Source: Bettongia penicillata ogilbyi | Lineage: Eukaryota; Chordata; Mammalia; Diprotodontia; Potoroidae | Assembly: GCA_023548195.1 (NCBI GenBank) | Contig: JAJHZJ010000413.1 | Span: 14,257,941-14,321,940, forward strand | DNA: 64,000 nt | Reading direction: 5' to 3' | Shown: piece after piece, positions 41,125-51,464 of the stretch | Layout: each line of letters opens with the position of its first letter | Numbering within the stretch: position 1 is the stretch's first letter | Notes under the pieces: model-generated | What the model was told of the DNA's origin: nothing | The model's input: the letters and a program-made list of their open reading frames with translations, nothing else | The model's database searches: none | Position numbers and translations under genes: made by a program

Positions 41125-41479
41125 CCTCTCCTACATGCAGCTATTTGCCACCTATGCAATCCCTGTCCATTCAAAATCTGCTCAAAATACAAAACATGAG
41201 ATGCCCAAGTAGTATTTAGATTGTACTCATCATTGCATTCAGTCATTGGTCCTGAAGAGCTAACTTTCACTAAAAGATGGCATCCTCATACACATAAATA
41301 CATAATGCTTCCTCTATACTGATTCAGTATAATGTCGTTAAATCGTTATAATCCAATACTGCCATAACACTTAGCCCATACCAGAAGATCCTTATGCTCC
41401 AATCAGGATGACTGTGGTCCCTTTATCCTATCCATGTGGTTACATTTCTCTGAGCACTGAGATTTCAATTCCTACAGAA
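41125..41479. other. No gene; perfect 17-bp inverted repeat
   Basis: Holds the palindrome TATACTGATTCAGTATA (41315-41331), followed by TCGTTAAATCGTTATAATCC. These resemble DNA-transposon end sequences, but no partner end is found. Confidence 0.4.
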
Positions 41480-41652
41480 CCGATTACAGCAGCTCCCACT
41501 TCTATGGTGCTTTAAGGTTAGTAAAGCACTTTTCTCACCACAACCCTATAAGCTAGTTACCCCATTTTTACAAATAGGAAAACTGAGGTGAAAAGTGAAC
41601 TCAACGGACTTCTTGAAAGACACACCATATTAGTGCCTGGTTCCTGGTAGAG
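41480..41652 (-). mobile_element. MIR (THER1-like) SINE
   Basis: CCCACTTCTATGGTGCTTTA, AGGTTAGTAAAGCACTTTTC, ACCCCATTTTTACAAATAGG and AAAACTGAGGTGAAAAG. The tRNA-derived end is lost. Confidence 0.72.
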
Positions 41653-42309
41653 GTCTAATAACATCAGTTTGAGTATTTTTTTTACTTTATCAAATCTAGG
41701 AATATGTGAATTGAACTCAGAAATGAATGAGTCTAGTAATATCAGATGGTAAAATATGATGGAAAATTGTTGATACTTGGTAAAAAAAAAAAAAGGGCAC
41801 CAAGTTATGCCTGAGTCCTTTGTTTTCCAATTCGTCTCATAGGGAGTGTCCTCCGTAAGATTTTAATCTTTGTTCAGCTGTTTTAAAAATGTATTCTTTT
41901 GAGGAATTGCACTGGAAGAAAACAATGTAAAATTCAAATTGGTTACCTGTAGTTTGGACCAGGTATCAAACGTGGGGCAATCCACCAGGACCAGATTAAA
42001 ATTTAATTGGAAAATGTTTAGCAAGACATATAAAAATACCAGACAACATAGATAATGTTAATTTGTGGTCTTCTGAGTCAATATGTGGTTCTATTGGAGT
42101 CTGACATCATTGGGTTGGACCACATGGATTAAGTACCACTGCACCCCTGTGGAAACAACATACCATCAGCACACACCCCCAAAATGGCAACTGAATAAAT
42201 GTTGTTTAGTGCATATATCAACTTCAAAGATCTGGTGAGAGTTATTGTCCATCCAATCTGAAAGAGTTTGCTTAGAATATGATAGTAGGAAGCGACATTA
42301 GCACATATA
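41653..42309. other. No recognised element; A-run
   Basis: A 13-A run lies at 41782-41794. The rest is unassigned. Confidence 0.4.
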
Positions 42310-42431
42310 CATCATTCCCTCAGTCCAGGCGAAAAACTAAACCTCTCTGAGACTCTGTTTTCTCATCTGTCAAATGAGGGGGTTGAGTTGTTGACCTTTA
42401 AGTTCCCTTCTGACTGTGTAATTCTATGACT
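42310..42431 (+). mobile_element. MIR3 3' half
   Basis: AAACCTCTCTGAGACTCTG, TTTTCTCATCTGTCAAATGA, GGGGGTTGAGTTGTTGACC, AGTTCCCTTCTGACTG and TAATTCTATGA. Confidence 0.78.
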
Positions 42432-42507
42432 TACCCAAATCACACGACTTGTTAGTGGATAGACCAAGACTAGACCCATTCTTGACTTTCCATTAAACTA
42501 CAGAACC
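42432..42507 (-). mobile_element. MIR tRNA-end fragment
   Basis: CTTACCCAAATCACACGACT, TGTTAGTGGATAGACCAAG and ACTAGACCCATTCTTGACTT. It is joined tail to tail with the preceding sense MIR3. Confidence 0.6.
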
Positions 42508-42819
42508 TTTTTAATAAAGTATAATAGGAAAAATTGTTTCTAATACAATAGCTTATCCTCAGGCCTGCTCTTGAGAAGGATTTCTAATTCTCTCCATGAA
42601 AGTTACATAATCTTACAAGTTGAGAAATGAGGCAACAGATACAGCCTATTTTCCCAATTATAGCCTTGTCTTGAGAAGAAGGTTGTAATTGGTACATAGA
42701 GTGATTAAGGCATATCCAAGGGTCTAGAACAAGGAAGCTGTACCTCACACCCAAAGATAAGTTTGTCTGAACATTAACTAAGTGAAATTCCCCTTCCTCC
42801 AATTATTTTCTCAGCTTTT
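42508..42819. other. No recognised element
   Basis: Unassigned. The short - frame at 42584-42802 shows no domain. Confidence 0.4.
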
Positions 42820-43425
42820 TGTTGCTAAAAATTTCAAAACAATTTATTATGCAGATAATAAAAAAAATCATACTTGTTATTTTTAGGCAGTTTCTGAAAT
42901 GCGGCCTCTCTGTGATCTTATTCTCATTGGCAGGAGAACTAGTATGAAATTAATATCCTGACTTGTTGAAAGGCAAAAAAAAGCAATCCGCCAACTTACA
43001 GCATAACACCTGCTATCTGGAAAGAGTCAGCTGTAACCTGTAAGTATAGTTTCCCTTAATCCACAGTCAAAAGCTCCGGGTTAAGTTTACCCAAAGGATT
43101 CTAAAGGCAGCTTTGAGGCACATCAATATAAAAAGATCCAATGTTTATTTTACCAAAATTGAAGGCTGCCCTATGGTTGATAAGAATGTCAGTATCAGTT
43201 TTGTGAAGATGCCTTTTTATAAACACCAGGGCCTATTGTTAGTTACCAAAACAAGTAACATGGTAGTTTTCTCAAAGAAATGCTGAAAACAAAAAATTTT
43301 GCAAACTCCACCAATTTGTTTGTCCCTGATTCAAAGAATAAAAAAGAACATTAAAAAAATCCCTAAGCTCCTATTTTGCTTTGTACGACAATTGATTTCC
43401 CAGGTCTATTGATGGAAACTCAAAA
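42820..43425. promoter_or_regulatory. Candidate conserved non-coding block
   Basis: About 600 repeat-free bases with mixed motifs, e.g. CAATTTATTATGCAGATAAT near 42840, GAAATTAATATCCTGACTTG near 42945, and TTAATCCACAGTC near 43056. No exon structure is apparent. Confidence 0.3.
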
Positions 43426-44265
43426 TGAAGAAATTCTTAAAACATCAGTAGTCATGAGAACATTTATTATATAAATTTTGTATTGTGTATATTTTGTATT
43501 TCATGGATATGCATCCAACATACACCTTATTAATCAGAAGATTACGTACGGAGACAAGTCAAGGAATGCCACAGTCTCAGAAGAATTAAAATTACAGATG
43601 ACTCAAAGTACGGTAGAAAGACATGGAGTAGGAGAAGTTAGCAAATTGAAGTATATCACCAGCAGGGACTTGCATGAAAGTGGTATAAAGCCAAAGCTGG
43701 GGACATGTTTCAAAGGAAGAGTCAGTCATGAAGTGAATTGAGAGAGAACAGGTGTTTCACTGAGTACCCACAACATAACAGCTTAGAAGTCACTTCAAAG
43801 CATGTTACCAGCATGTTGGGTGTATTGTCTCCAGAGGACTCAGGGATGGACATGCCCAAGGTACACATAGGCTGACCACACTTGGAGGGGTGGCAAATAT
43901 TCACAAGTGGAGGGTGTACTCTTGCTGAGGAGACCACAAATCCAACGAAGTATCAGAATATCTCTGTGCATGTGAAGGAAAGCTAGTCTGCCTTCTCTGT
44001 GGTTAGAACAGAGAGGCTCACCACAAGGTTGGCCTTTTTCAACCACAGTGACCTTTAGAAAGTATCATAGGGTTACATAGGGCCTGTGATCTGAGTCTTT
44101 AGAGGGAATGTCACAGAAACGATGAAGTAGTGCTGCTAAAGATAGAATCAGGAATCCACAAAACCAATGAGTTGATCTATGAGTTAATGACTTTTATTCA
44201 GTTTGGATGTTTTCATGGAGCTGTGTTTTCTTGGATGAGTATTTTTTTTTAATCTGTGGCATGTA
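43426..44265. other. No recognised element; chance ORF
   Basis: The + frame at 43478-43741 (87 codons) has a mixed, plausible composition (TYGDKSRNATVSEEL segment). It has no family I can recognise and no splice or promoter support. It could be a remnant of a processed pseudogene or transposase, but nothing shows this. Confidence 0.3.
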
Positions 44266-44440
44266 TAACATAGGATCATAATTTTAGAGGCCATCTATCC
44301 AACCTCTTTCTTTTACAGATGAGGAAATCGAGGCCTAAGGAGTTAAAATAATTTGCCCAATATCTCACAGGTAGTGACAGAATCTGGACTGACATCATAT
44401 GATTGCAGATCCTCAGCTCTTTCCATCACACCTCTGACTC
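44266..44440 (-). mobile_element. MIR3 SINE, nearly complete
   Basis: ATAGGATCATAATTTTAGAG, GCCATCTATCCAACCTC, TTACAGATGAGGAAATCGAG, TGCCCAATATCTCACAGGTA and GCTCTTTCCATCACACC. Confidence 0.8.
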
Positions 44441-45004
44441 TCATTCAGTGTGCTTTAGCCAAAGAAATTTTTAAATTTCGGAACATTACAAATGTAAACT
44501 TACAACTTCTAAGATCTCTTACTTAGCAGAATAAGGCATACGCCACTCTTCACTCGGTTTCACATACTACTATAAAAGGAATCAGAAAAACATCCACTGT
44601 CTACTTAATGCTAACCTGAGACTTTTCAAAAAACAAACTCCTATCATAAAAAATAAAGATTAGAATAGTGGCCATGAAATAATTTTAAAAAACACACAAA
44701 AGCCAATATAAAAAAAAATCATTCGTCTGCAAAATGAAAACAAGCAGAATTCAACTCCAGTTATCTATAAACTCAATCATGAACTTCAGAGAAAAAAAGG
44801 AGCTTTTAAATGCTAATATTTCGATCAATTCTGGAATGAAGGCTTTAAAAATCCTAATAATGCATCCTTTTTGTACTTACCAACACTTGGTACCACCTTC
44901 ACTTAAGCCAAACAAGGGATTGAGACTATTATTCAGATTTTTGCCTGATTATTATCTTAGCTTTCCCTTTAGCTCTTTCTATTCCAAGCTCATATTGGTC
45001 TGAT
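44441..45004. other. No recognised element
   Basis: A-rich in 44640-44730. The + frame at 44734-45003 (89 codons) has no domain. Confidence 0.4.
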
Positions 45005-45096
45005 TAAACACAGATGGACACACTGAAATTTCACTTTATCATGGTGATGCCATTTAGGTCCTCTTCGAAGATGAAGGACAACCAATCAATTTATAG
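45005..45096 (-). mobile_element. RTE-type LINE or RTE-SINE tail
   Basis: TTTCACTTTATCATGGTGAT, GCCATTTAGGTCCTCTTCGA and AGATGAAGGACAACCAATC. The antisense GTCCTTCAT...CGAAGAGGACC and GGCATCACC pattern is typical of marsupial RTE-derived repeats. Confidence 0.6.
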
Positions 45097-45315
45097 GGGT
45101 ACAAAAAAGCAGCTAAGTGTCCCAGCAGATAGAGTGCTGGACCAGGAATCGGAAAGTTTCATCTTCCTGGGTTCAAATCTTGCTTCAGATACTTACTAGC
45201 TTGCCTGACTCTGGACAAGTCACTTAGTTAAGTTTCTTCTTTTGTAAAATGAGCTGAGGAAGGAAATGTCAAACCAAGAAAACCCTTCTGGCAGTGTTTC
45301 ATCAGCACAGCAAAT
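45097..45315 (+). mobile_element. Composite tRNA-headed/Mar1-bodied SINE
   Basis: AGCAGCTAAGTGTCCCAGCA, GATAGAGTGCTGGACC, CCTGGGTTCAAATCTTGC, TTCAGATACTTACTAGC, TTTTGTAAAATGAGCTGAGG and AAGGAAATGTCAAACC. Confidence 0.88.
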
Positions 45316-45499
45316 ACTGGGCTCTATCTCTGTGGCAATGGGATTTTTAATGATATTCATTTATTTTTAATAGCATTTGGCTAAAGCTGGAGTTTTGCAT
45401 GGCTTTCCAGTGGCTGTGTAAAAGACTCTCTGAACAAGATGATGCCTAACCTATGATAGAATTGCTGATCAGTCTAAAAGAGAGCAGCCATTTGGCAGA

Positions 45500-45579
45500 G
45501 ATTAAAGAGGCAGCTGAAGGTAGGCTAGCACCCAGTCTTCCTGATTCCTAGGGAAGTCTCTATTTACCACACCAGGAAC
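45500..45579 (-). mobile_element. MIR head fragment, weak
   Basis: CTAGCACCCAGTCTTCCTGA, TTCCTAGGGAAGTC and CTATTTACCACACCAGG. Confidence 0.45.
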
Positions 45580-45725
45580 CATCTGATACATACTGGCTAT
45601 GTGACCTTAATGGTGCCCCAGGCAACTCTCTAAGACAGATCAGAGTTTCTGAGAAGGTTTACATCTTAATTGACAGGGGGATTTTCTTCGCTGAGAGTTC
45701 CCTGTTGGAATGATATCACAATTCT
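45580..45725 (+). mobile_element. SINE 3' portion with GAGAAGG-type tail
   Basis: CATACTGGCTATGTGACCTT, CAGGCAACTCTCTAAGACAG, GAGAAGGTTTACATCTTAAT and TTCGCTGAGAGTTCCC. The tail type is the same as at 24770-24840. Confidence 0.72.
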
Positions 45726-46524
45726 GGTCTAAAAACCAAAAAACCACTCCCCCAAAAAACAAAAACAAGGAATGAGGGTGGTAAACAGAACGGTACCAGA
45801 GAAAGGCGAACCTTATCAGGTGGTTCTCCTTCCAAGTCATTTTTCACTGGACCTAAGAATCCAGTCCTTTTCCCCAGACTTGCAAAGATCAGAATGCAGG
45901 GTTTGTTTCCTTTTTGACAGTCGGTGACCTCACAAGGACATATGGAGAAAATACAGTACAATAAAGGAGTTACTCATTATTAATCACCTATGTGCACATG
46001 GTCCTATATGTAAATAAACAAAACTGAGCCAAAAGAAAGAGCTTTGGCCCTTAAAAGTATTTAAAGGAAACTAGGCATGTAGAACCTTCTCAAAAGAATA
46101 TCAAAAGTCACTTCTGGTTAAATTACTCCCAGAGTAGACTGTGGAGACGCACCATAGGCACACATTCCAGAGCTCAAAGTACCTGGAGGGCGGGGAGTTG
46201 GGAGCTACCATTAGTGCAGATTTGGGTGGAGTTGGAACTAGAGAGCTTTCCTGAAAGGGCAAGGACATTTCTCTCCTGAACTTCCCCCTTTGGCTCTGGG
46301 TATTGAGGCTACCTCTGCAGCAAGAGTCAGACTTTGGGAGAAGATGGGAGGCTGGGAAAAGGGTCCCTGGAAATGGCCCTTTCTATTTACAATTAAATTT
46401 CCCAAACTGATTAATGCCAGAGAAAGTCACACTTGTATGTGCATGGCACTGATTATCTACATTGGTAAATTAAACTTACTTAAAGTTTTGAAATATCAGT
46501 TGATGCTGACTCTTACCATTTTTA
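45726..46524. other. No recognised element
   Basis: About 800 bases unassigned. Chance frames at 45640-45961 (-) and 46290-46562 (+) lack domains. Confidence 0.4.
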
Positions 46525-46592
46525 GGATTTTTAACCTTCGTGTGCCTCAGTTTGTAAAATAAAGGGATTGGCCTCTGAGGTGAAAGGCTGTA
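46525..46592 (+). mobile_element. MIR3 core fragment
   Basis: CTTCGTGTGCCTCAGTTTGT, AAAATAAAGGGATTGGCC and TCTGAGGTGAAAGGC. Confidence 0.6.
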
Positions 46593-46692
46593 ACATGTAG
46601 CTAGCATTTATGCAGAATGTCACGTGGGAGGCACAGTGGCAATAGTTCATACCTGTACAATGCTTTGAAAGTCTCGAAAACTATTTCCGCCT
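46593..46692 (-). mobile_element. MIR 3'-end fragment, weak
   Basis: ATGTAGCTAGCATTTATGC, then TGTACAATGCTTTGAAAG. Divergent. Confidence 0.4.
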
Positions 46693-46758
46693 GACTTTGG
46701 TATATTGAAGTTATTTGCTTTGAGCTACAGTGTGATTTCTCACTGTCTCTTGCTATTT

Positions 46759-46797
46759 TGTGTGTGTGTGTGTGTGGTGTGTGTGCACGTGCGTGTT
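46759..46797. repeat. (TG)n microsatellite, interrupted
   Basis: TG units with a GGTG interruption near 46776, passing into GTGTGTGCACGTGCGTG. Confidence 0.92.
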
Positions 46798-47960
46798 AGA
46801 AATCCTAGAGCTCAGAAAAAAGGCTGTGATTTTTTCCCAAGAATCTCCTATCTTATCCGGGTCTAAGATACCATAGGTCAGCGGGAAGTAGCTAAAAGGC
46901 AGTTATCACCTAGCAAACATAGATGAAAAAATATACACAGGTCCTAAAGTATTTTTCCCCAGAATGAATTTGGCATAAAAGTTTATGTGTACATTTATAT
47001 GCACAACTTAATGTACAAACTGCTGACAAGAATAAAAATGCAGCACCTACAAATAATCCCAGGAAAATCTCAAAAAAGTCTGTTTATGGTGTCATCACAT
47101 TTTTTCCTTTACTGGTCTTTATTGTGTGGACCTTATCAATAAGTTTCAAAAGGACCAAGATTTAGTTTAAAAAAACAACTCAAGTAACTGGTTATCGACT
47201 GCAAAGGCCAAGATTTCGTAACATGGCTCAGTAAGAATTGGAAGCCTGCTGTACTAAGAGACTGAGGTCAGCTCTATGAGCAAAGCATCTTAAAATAAGA
47301 GTTCCCATCTATTCAATTCAAACAGCAGTGTTTACTTATTTGGTTGAAAGTAAACAATTTCTCCCTCTTCACCTCAGTTCTTAGAATCTCTTATTCCATT
47401 CAAATAATGGAATATTTTGGTGGGGAAGAGCTACTTCCATTTTCTGGGATTCCTGGAAAAGTAAGGTTGTCACTATTGAACTTATGATCAAAACATAACT
47501 GAACTTTTAATAATCTCAGGGAATCCATAGCTGGTTAAAGCAACCCCGGAAGATTTGAGGTTACCTCAATCTGTTTGTAAACTGAATACTAAATATAACC
47601 TTTCCCTGTTCATGCCATTTGTAATGTCTTAGACAAGAATTATCATCTTAAGTCTCAGAGCTCTTCTATTTTGAGTGTTTCTTGAAACAAAAGCATTTTT
47701 TCTTGAAATTTAAAACTACTTCAAAAAATAACTTTAATATGCTGCCAATGAGAATCAGCCAATCTCCAGCACAATTTTGATTCATCCACCAGCCCAAGTC
47801 CTGGAAATTTAATAGGAAAAAAGCCACTATATTTTTTAGCAGTATGTGCAGTTTCCTGACATAAATTGGAAAGGATTTGTCTAAAAGCTGTATTATTCTG
47901 GGAGTTTTTTTGGCACTACTAACACTGAATGATGTTTTTTGTTGACGCTGAGTTACCAAA
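46798..47960. promoter_or_regulatory. Repeat-poor stretch, candidate conserved non-coding DNA
   Basis: Nearly 1.2 kb without a recognised repeat, the longest such interval between microsatellites and SINEs in the middle of the window. The - frame at 47666-47959 is Phe/Lys-rich with no domain. Confidence 0.3.
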
Positions 47961-48378
47961 CAGAAAAGGGTCCCTATGCCCTCAAATTTGTCAGTTGGGA
48001 GAAGAGAACAGGAAAGTTAAAGATAATTCACCTGAGTATGTTAAAGGAAAGTTTACAAGTCTTTTTTTGCATGCTACAACCTGGGAAACTGATATGGTTT
48101 TAATATGAGAATGAAGTTAGAGGAAATTCATTATCATCCACTCTGCTGTTGAGCTCAAGGACCACTGGGCTTTACTATTTTATTTGCTGCTGACACTTCC
48201 TGTCTAATATAGTGAGAACTCCAAAGACTGGTTTGCTTTTGAATTTTTATTCCCTATACACACAATAAGCTCTTAATACATGCATTTTCATTTATTTATT
48301 CATTCATTCTTTCAAACCTAAAAGACATTATACATGTATTATCTACAGCCCTTCTCCCCAAAGCACAATTGATTATCT
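47961..48378. other. No recognised element
   Basis: Contains a short (TTTA)/(TTCA) array at 48288-48312. Otherwise unassigned. Confidence 0.4.
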
Positions 48379-48393
48379 AAAAATAGTAATAAG

Positions 48394-48504
48394 GGAGCAG
48401 CGAGGTGGCACAATGGATAGAACCCTGGAATCGGGTTCAAATATGGCCTCAGACACTAGCTGTGTGACCCTGAGCAAGTCACTTAACCCTGACTGCCAAA
48501 AAAT
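48394..48504 (+). mobile_element. tRNA-headed SINE (WSINE-like) with target-site duplication
   Basis: GAGCAGCGAGGTGGCACAAT, GGATAGAACCCTGG, CGGGTTCAAATATGGCC, TCAGACACTAGCTGTGTGAC and CAAGTCACTTAACCCTGAC. TAGTAATAAG lies on both sides (48384-48393 and 48505-48514), an exact 10-base duplication. Confidence 0.92.
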
Positions 48505-48519
48505 TAGTAATAAGCAGGT

Positions 48520-48798
48520 AAAATTCTTCCTTCCATCTTCCTTCCCTTTCTTTAAGTGCTACTACCTTCATAAAGCCTTTCCTGAACCCTCAAGATGTTA
48601 GCACCTACAAGTTATTGGGGATTTATTTTTTATGTACTTCATATGTAGTTCCACATATACATTAATTTTCTTTTGACAGAATATAAGCTTCTTGAGGTTA
48701 GGGACTATTTCACTTTCATCTTTATATTAACAGCCCCTAGCACTGTGATGGGCATATGTTAAGCTGACTGATAAATATCTGTTTATTGAAATCCTCCT
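48520..48798 (+). mobile_element. L2 LINE 3' UTR
   Basis: CTTCATAAAGCCTTTCCTGA, TAAGCTTCTTGAGGTTAGGG, CAGCCCCTAGCACTGTGATG and GGCATATGTTAAGCTGACTG. Confidence 0.83.
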
Positions 48799-48875
48799 TT
48801 TCCATCCTTTCTCCCTTAACTCATATTTAAATGCTTAAGTTTTCTATCTCTCCTGTTTTCTTTCTTACAAAAGGA

Positions 48876-48902
48876 GGGTGTGTATGTGTGTCTGTGTGTG
48901 TA
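48876..48902. repeat. (TG)n microsatellite, short
   Basis: GTGTGTATGTGTGTCTGTGT, about 26 bases, interrupted. Confidence 0.85.
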
Positions 48903-49380
48903 ACATTAACACATCTAAGCTTCTGCCAATGAAGAATTCTGAATATCTGTTATCACCACGGTCATTCAATTCCCCAACTCTCTGTGTTTCACTCAAAGGA
49001 TACAGTCAATGCCCTTAAGAAATAGACAAAAGAAAAATCAGGAGAGTATATAAACTTCACAGTAGCCATAATAGCATTTTCACTTGAAATTGACCCAAGA
49101 ATAAATTGTACAGTTTACATAAACATATGTAAGGAATCTGAAAAGAAAAGTGCAGTTATGTTAATGGACCTCCTACAATTTCATACCACTTGTGGCCCTC
49201 TCTGTACTGCTGGACTAAGAAATACAGTGCCAGATGAGGAGCCAAAGTTTCCTTTCTTCTGCAAGTAGGGAATCTATTCATTCCAGTGATGTTGAAACTA
49301 ACTTCTGGGCACCCTGTTGCCAATTCCACTGCCACCCATCTGTCTCCAAACCCATGTGCCACATGCTACAGAGACTTACA
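48903..49380. other. No recognised element
   Basis: Unassigned. Overlapping chance frames on both strands at 49156-49443. Confidence 0.4.
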
Positions 49381-49381
49381 G

Positions 49382-49525
49382 ATAGAAGGCAGCACTGTAC
49401 AGTGAAAAGAAGCTGGAACTGGGAACTAGAAAGGGGTTTCTAGTCCAGTCCCTGGTACTTGTGTTACTTTAGCAAATCACTTCAATTCTTTGTACTCAGT
49501 TCCCTCATTTCTAAACGTACAGAGA
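49382..49525 (+). mobile_element. MIR3 SINE
   Basis: AGGCAGCACTGTACAGTGAA, AAGAAGCTGGAACTGGG, TTCTAGTCCAGTCCCTGG, TACTTTAGCAAATCACTTC and CAGTTCCCTCATTTCTAAAC. Confidence 0.72.
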
Positions 49526-49894
49526 CACATTGGTCTACTCCATGTATCTGTTTCCCATATGCTAAAATTTATAACTCAAGTTACTCTCCTTGTCTTCCTA
49601 GGTTTGGGGGTGGGGGTCAATATATTGATATTCCAGCCAGTTGATACCACTTCATCTTGTCTTGGGCCCCCAGTAATTAAAGGAACTAGAAGAGGTGACA
49701 GGTGCTAGTGGCAGGTGATTTGGCTTGAGGGATATGGCACTGAAGGGTGACAACAGAAGGTTGTGCTAGACGCCCCTGGGATCTGTAAGTGAATTCTAAG
49801 TCACTCACGCTGGGAGTGGTAAATAGAGACATGAATTTGGTTTCTGGCCCTTCTACAGATTCCCAGAAGCTTTAGTTGTGTTATCTGTATAATA
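49526..49894. other. No recognised element
   Basis: Contains TTTGGGGGTGGGGGTC at 49602. Otherwise unassigned. Confidence 0.4.
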
Positions 49895-50106
49895 ATACCT
49901 GATAGTTCCCTAGGGCTACTATGTTTTCAAATACTTTATCCTCCATATCACTTAATTCTCACAATAATCCTGTATTCTAGATATTAAAGTTTCTACTACT
50001 ACTTTACAGATGAGGAAACTGAGTCACACAGAGCTTAGGTCACTTGTCTGTGGTCATACAGCTAGTAAATGTAGGTAGGGAAATTAAAACTCAGATATCT
50101 TCTGGT
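49895..50106 (-). mobile_element. MIR SINE
   Basis: CACTTAATTCTCACAATAAT, CTACTTTACAGATGAGGAAA, CTGAGTCACACAGAGC, TGTGGTCATACAGCTAG and AAACTCAGATATCTTCTGG. Confidence 0.82.
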
Positions 50107-50137
50107 GAAGGGTTTGGCAGGCTCAGGAAAGATTTCA

Positions 50138-50316
50138 CCCAATCAATAATATTAACTGGTGTTTCCATAGTGCTTTAAGGGTTATAAAATGCTTTACAGA
50201 TAATATGTCATTTGATCCTCCAACAATCCTTGGAAGTAGGTGTTATTACCCCCATTGAAGCACTTGCTTAGGATTAGACAGCTTATAAAAATGTTTGAGG
50301 CTGAATTTGGTGAAGT
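50138..50316 (-). mobile_element. MIR (THER1-like) SINE
   Basis: TTTCCATAGTGCTTTAAGGG, TTATAAAATGCTTTACAG, ATTTGATCCTCCAACAATCC and TTAGGATTAGACAGC. Confidence 0.82.
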
Positions 50317-50334
50317 CCCTACCTACCATTGTTC

Positions 50335-50506
50335 AGTTGTACAAACACTGGATTTAGAGTTGGAGGAGCTGAGTTTGAATGCTAACTGAGTGACCTTGGA
50401 TGAGCCAGTTAACATCTCTGTGTCAGTTTTTTCATTGGTAATATGAAGGATTTGGACCGGATGGCCTTTAAGGCACCTTGCAGCTCTAATTCTAGGATCT
50501 ACCTTC
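50335..50506 (+). mobile_element. MIR3 SINE, full length
   Basis: CACTGGATTTAGAGTTGGAG, GAGCTGAGTTTGAATGC, GAGTGACCTTGGATGAGCC, GTGTCAGTTTTTTCATTGG, TTTGGACCGGATGGCC and CAGCTCTAATTCTAGGATCT. Confidence 0.88.
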
Positions 50507-51021
50507 AATTCAATTCAAGAAACATTTGTTAAATACTTGCCATACATAAGTCACTGTGCTATGCCCTAAAATATAGTCACTGAATTAACTTAAAACCTAT
50601 TAGTAGGACCCAAGATGAGCCTAGGCATTTGAGCATAACACAATTTGTAGAAGAGGAAAGCTTTGACAACTAGAAGATTCAGGAAATGAATCTTGTAGGA
50701 GGTAGGAGCTGAGCTGAACCTTGAAGGAACCCTTGTATTCTTGAAAGTGGATGTGAGAGCCATGGTTTAGGGGTGTGGGTGTGGAGGGGGTGGGGAGGTA
50801 GTGTGGAGGAGCCAACCTGTGCAGAGGCAAGAGTTTAATAGCAAACTGGAGTGTGATAAGGATATGAATTAAGTCTGCAAAGCTTTGTGGAAGACAGATT
50901 GTGTAAACCTATAAATACTAGACTGAAGAGTTCTCATTTTATTCTACAGGGAACAGAAAGACATTGTCAATTTTTGAACAGGACAAACTTGGGTAGAAGT
51001 GTTTGGGGAATATTAAGGGTG
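50507..51021 (-). mobile_element. L2 LINE, antisense, left part of an interrupted copy
   Basis: AAGAAACATTTGTTAAATAC, GTCACTGTGCTATGCCC, GAGCTGAGCTGAACCTTGAA, CCAACCTGTGCAGAGGCAAG, CAAACTGGAGTGTGATAAGG and TTGAACAGGACAAACTTGG. It extends about 500 bases into L2 from the 3' end. Confidence 0.82.
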
Positions 51022-51245
51022 AGCCAGGTAGTAAAGAGGGTGGAGTGTGGTCTGGAGACTCAGAAAGAGCTGAGTTAGATAGAATCCTGACTCAGGTACT
51101 CACTGGCTGTGTGACCTTGAGCAAGTCACTGAACCTCTATCAGACTCAGTTTCCTCATCTGTAAAATGAGGGTAGTAACAGCATTTACCTGCCAGGCTTG
51201 AGATAGCATGAAGTGCTCTTTACTAATGCTAACTGTTACATTATT
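51022..51245 (+). mobile_element. MIR SINE inserted in antisense L2
   Basis: TAAAGAGGGTGGAGTGTGG, GATAGAATCCTGACTCAGG, TACTCACTGGCTGTGTGACC, TTGAGCAAGTCACTGAACC, TCAGTTTCCTCATCTGTAAA and ATAGCATGAAGTGCTC. L2 resumes after it. Confidence 0.85.
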
Positions 51246-51345
51246 ACATTAATTTGGTTAGTGGAAGATGAATTAGAGAGGGAGTGACTACGAGTAGGAA
51301 GATCTATTAGGCATGGTGGATGGAGTACAGTGGAGGTTTACGGAA
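51246..51345 (-). mobile_element. L2 LINE, antisense, right part of an interrupted copy
   Basis: TTAGTGGAAGATGAATTAGA, GAGGGAGTGACTACGAGTAG and GAAGATCTATTAGGCATGG follow the antisense L2 segment GTGTGGAGGATGGATTGGAG, GGGAGACTGGAGGCAGGAAG and ACCAGTTAGGAGG. Confidence 0.6.
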
Positions 51346-51464
51346 GATGTATGTAAATTTTTGAAACTTCTTGGGAAAAAGTTGGAATAGTAACTTTCAA
51401 GGATTTTTTTTTAAATTTTTGATATGTTCTTATTCTCAAATATATTTTCATGGAACACATTCTT

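Noticed and set aside
43478..43741. 87-codon plus-strand ORF that looks protein-like
   Set aside because: No domain recognised, no conserved neighbour, no splice or promoter support. Kept only as a note.
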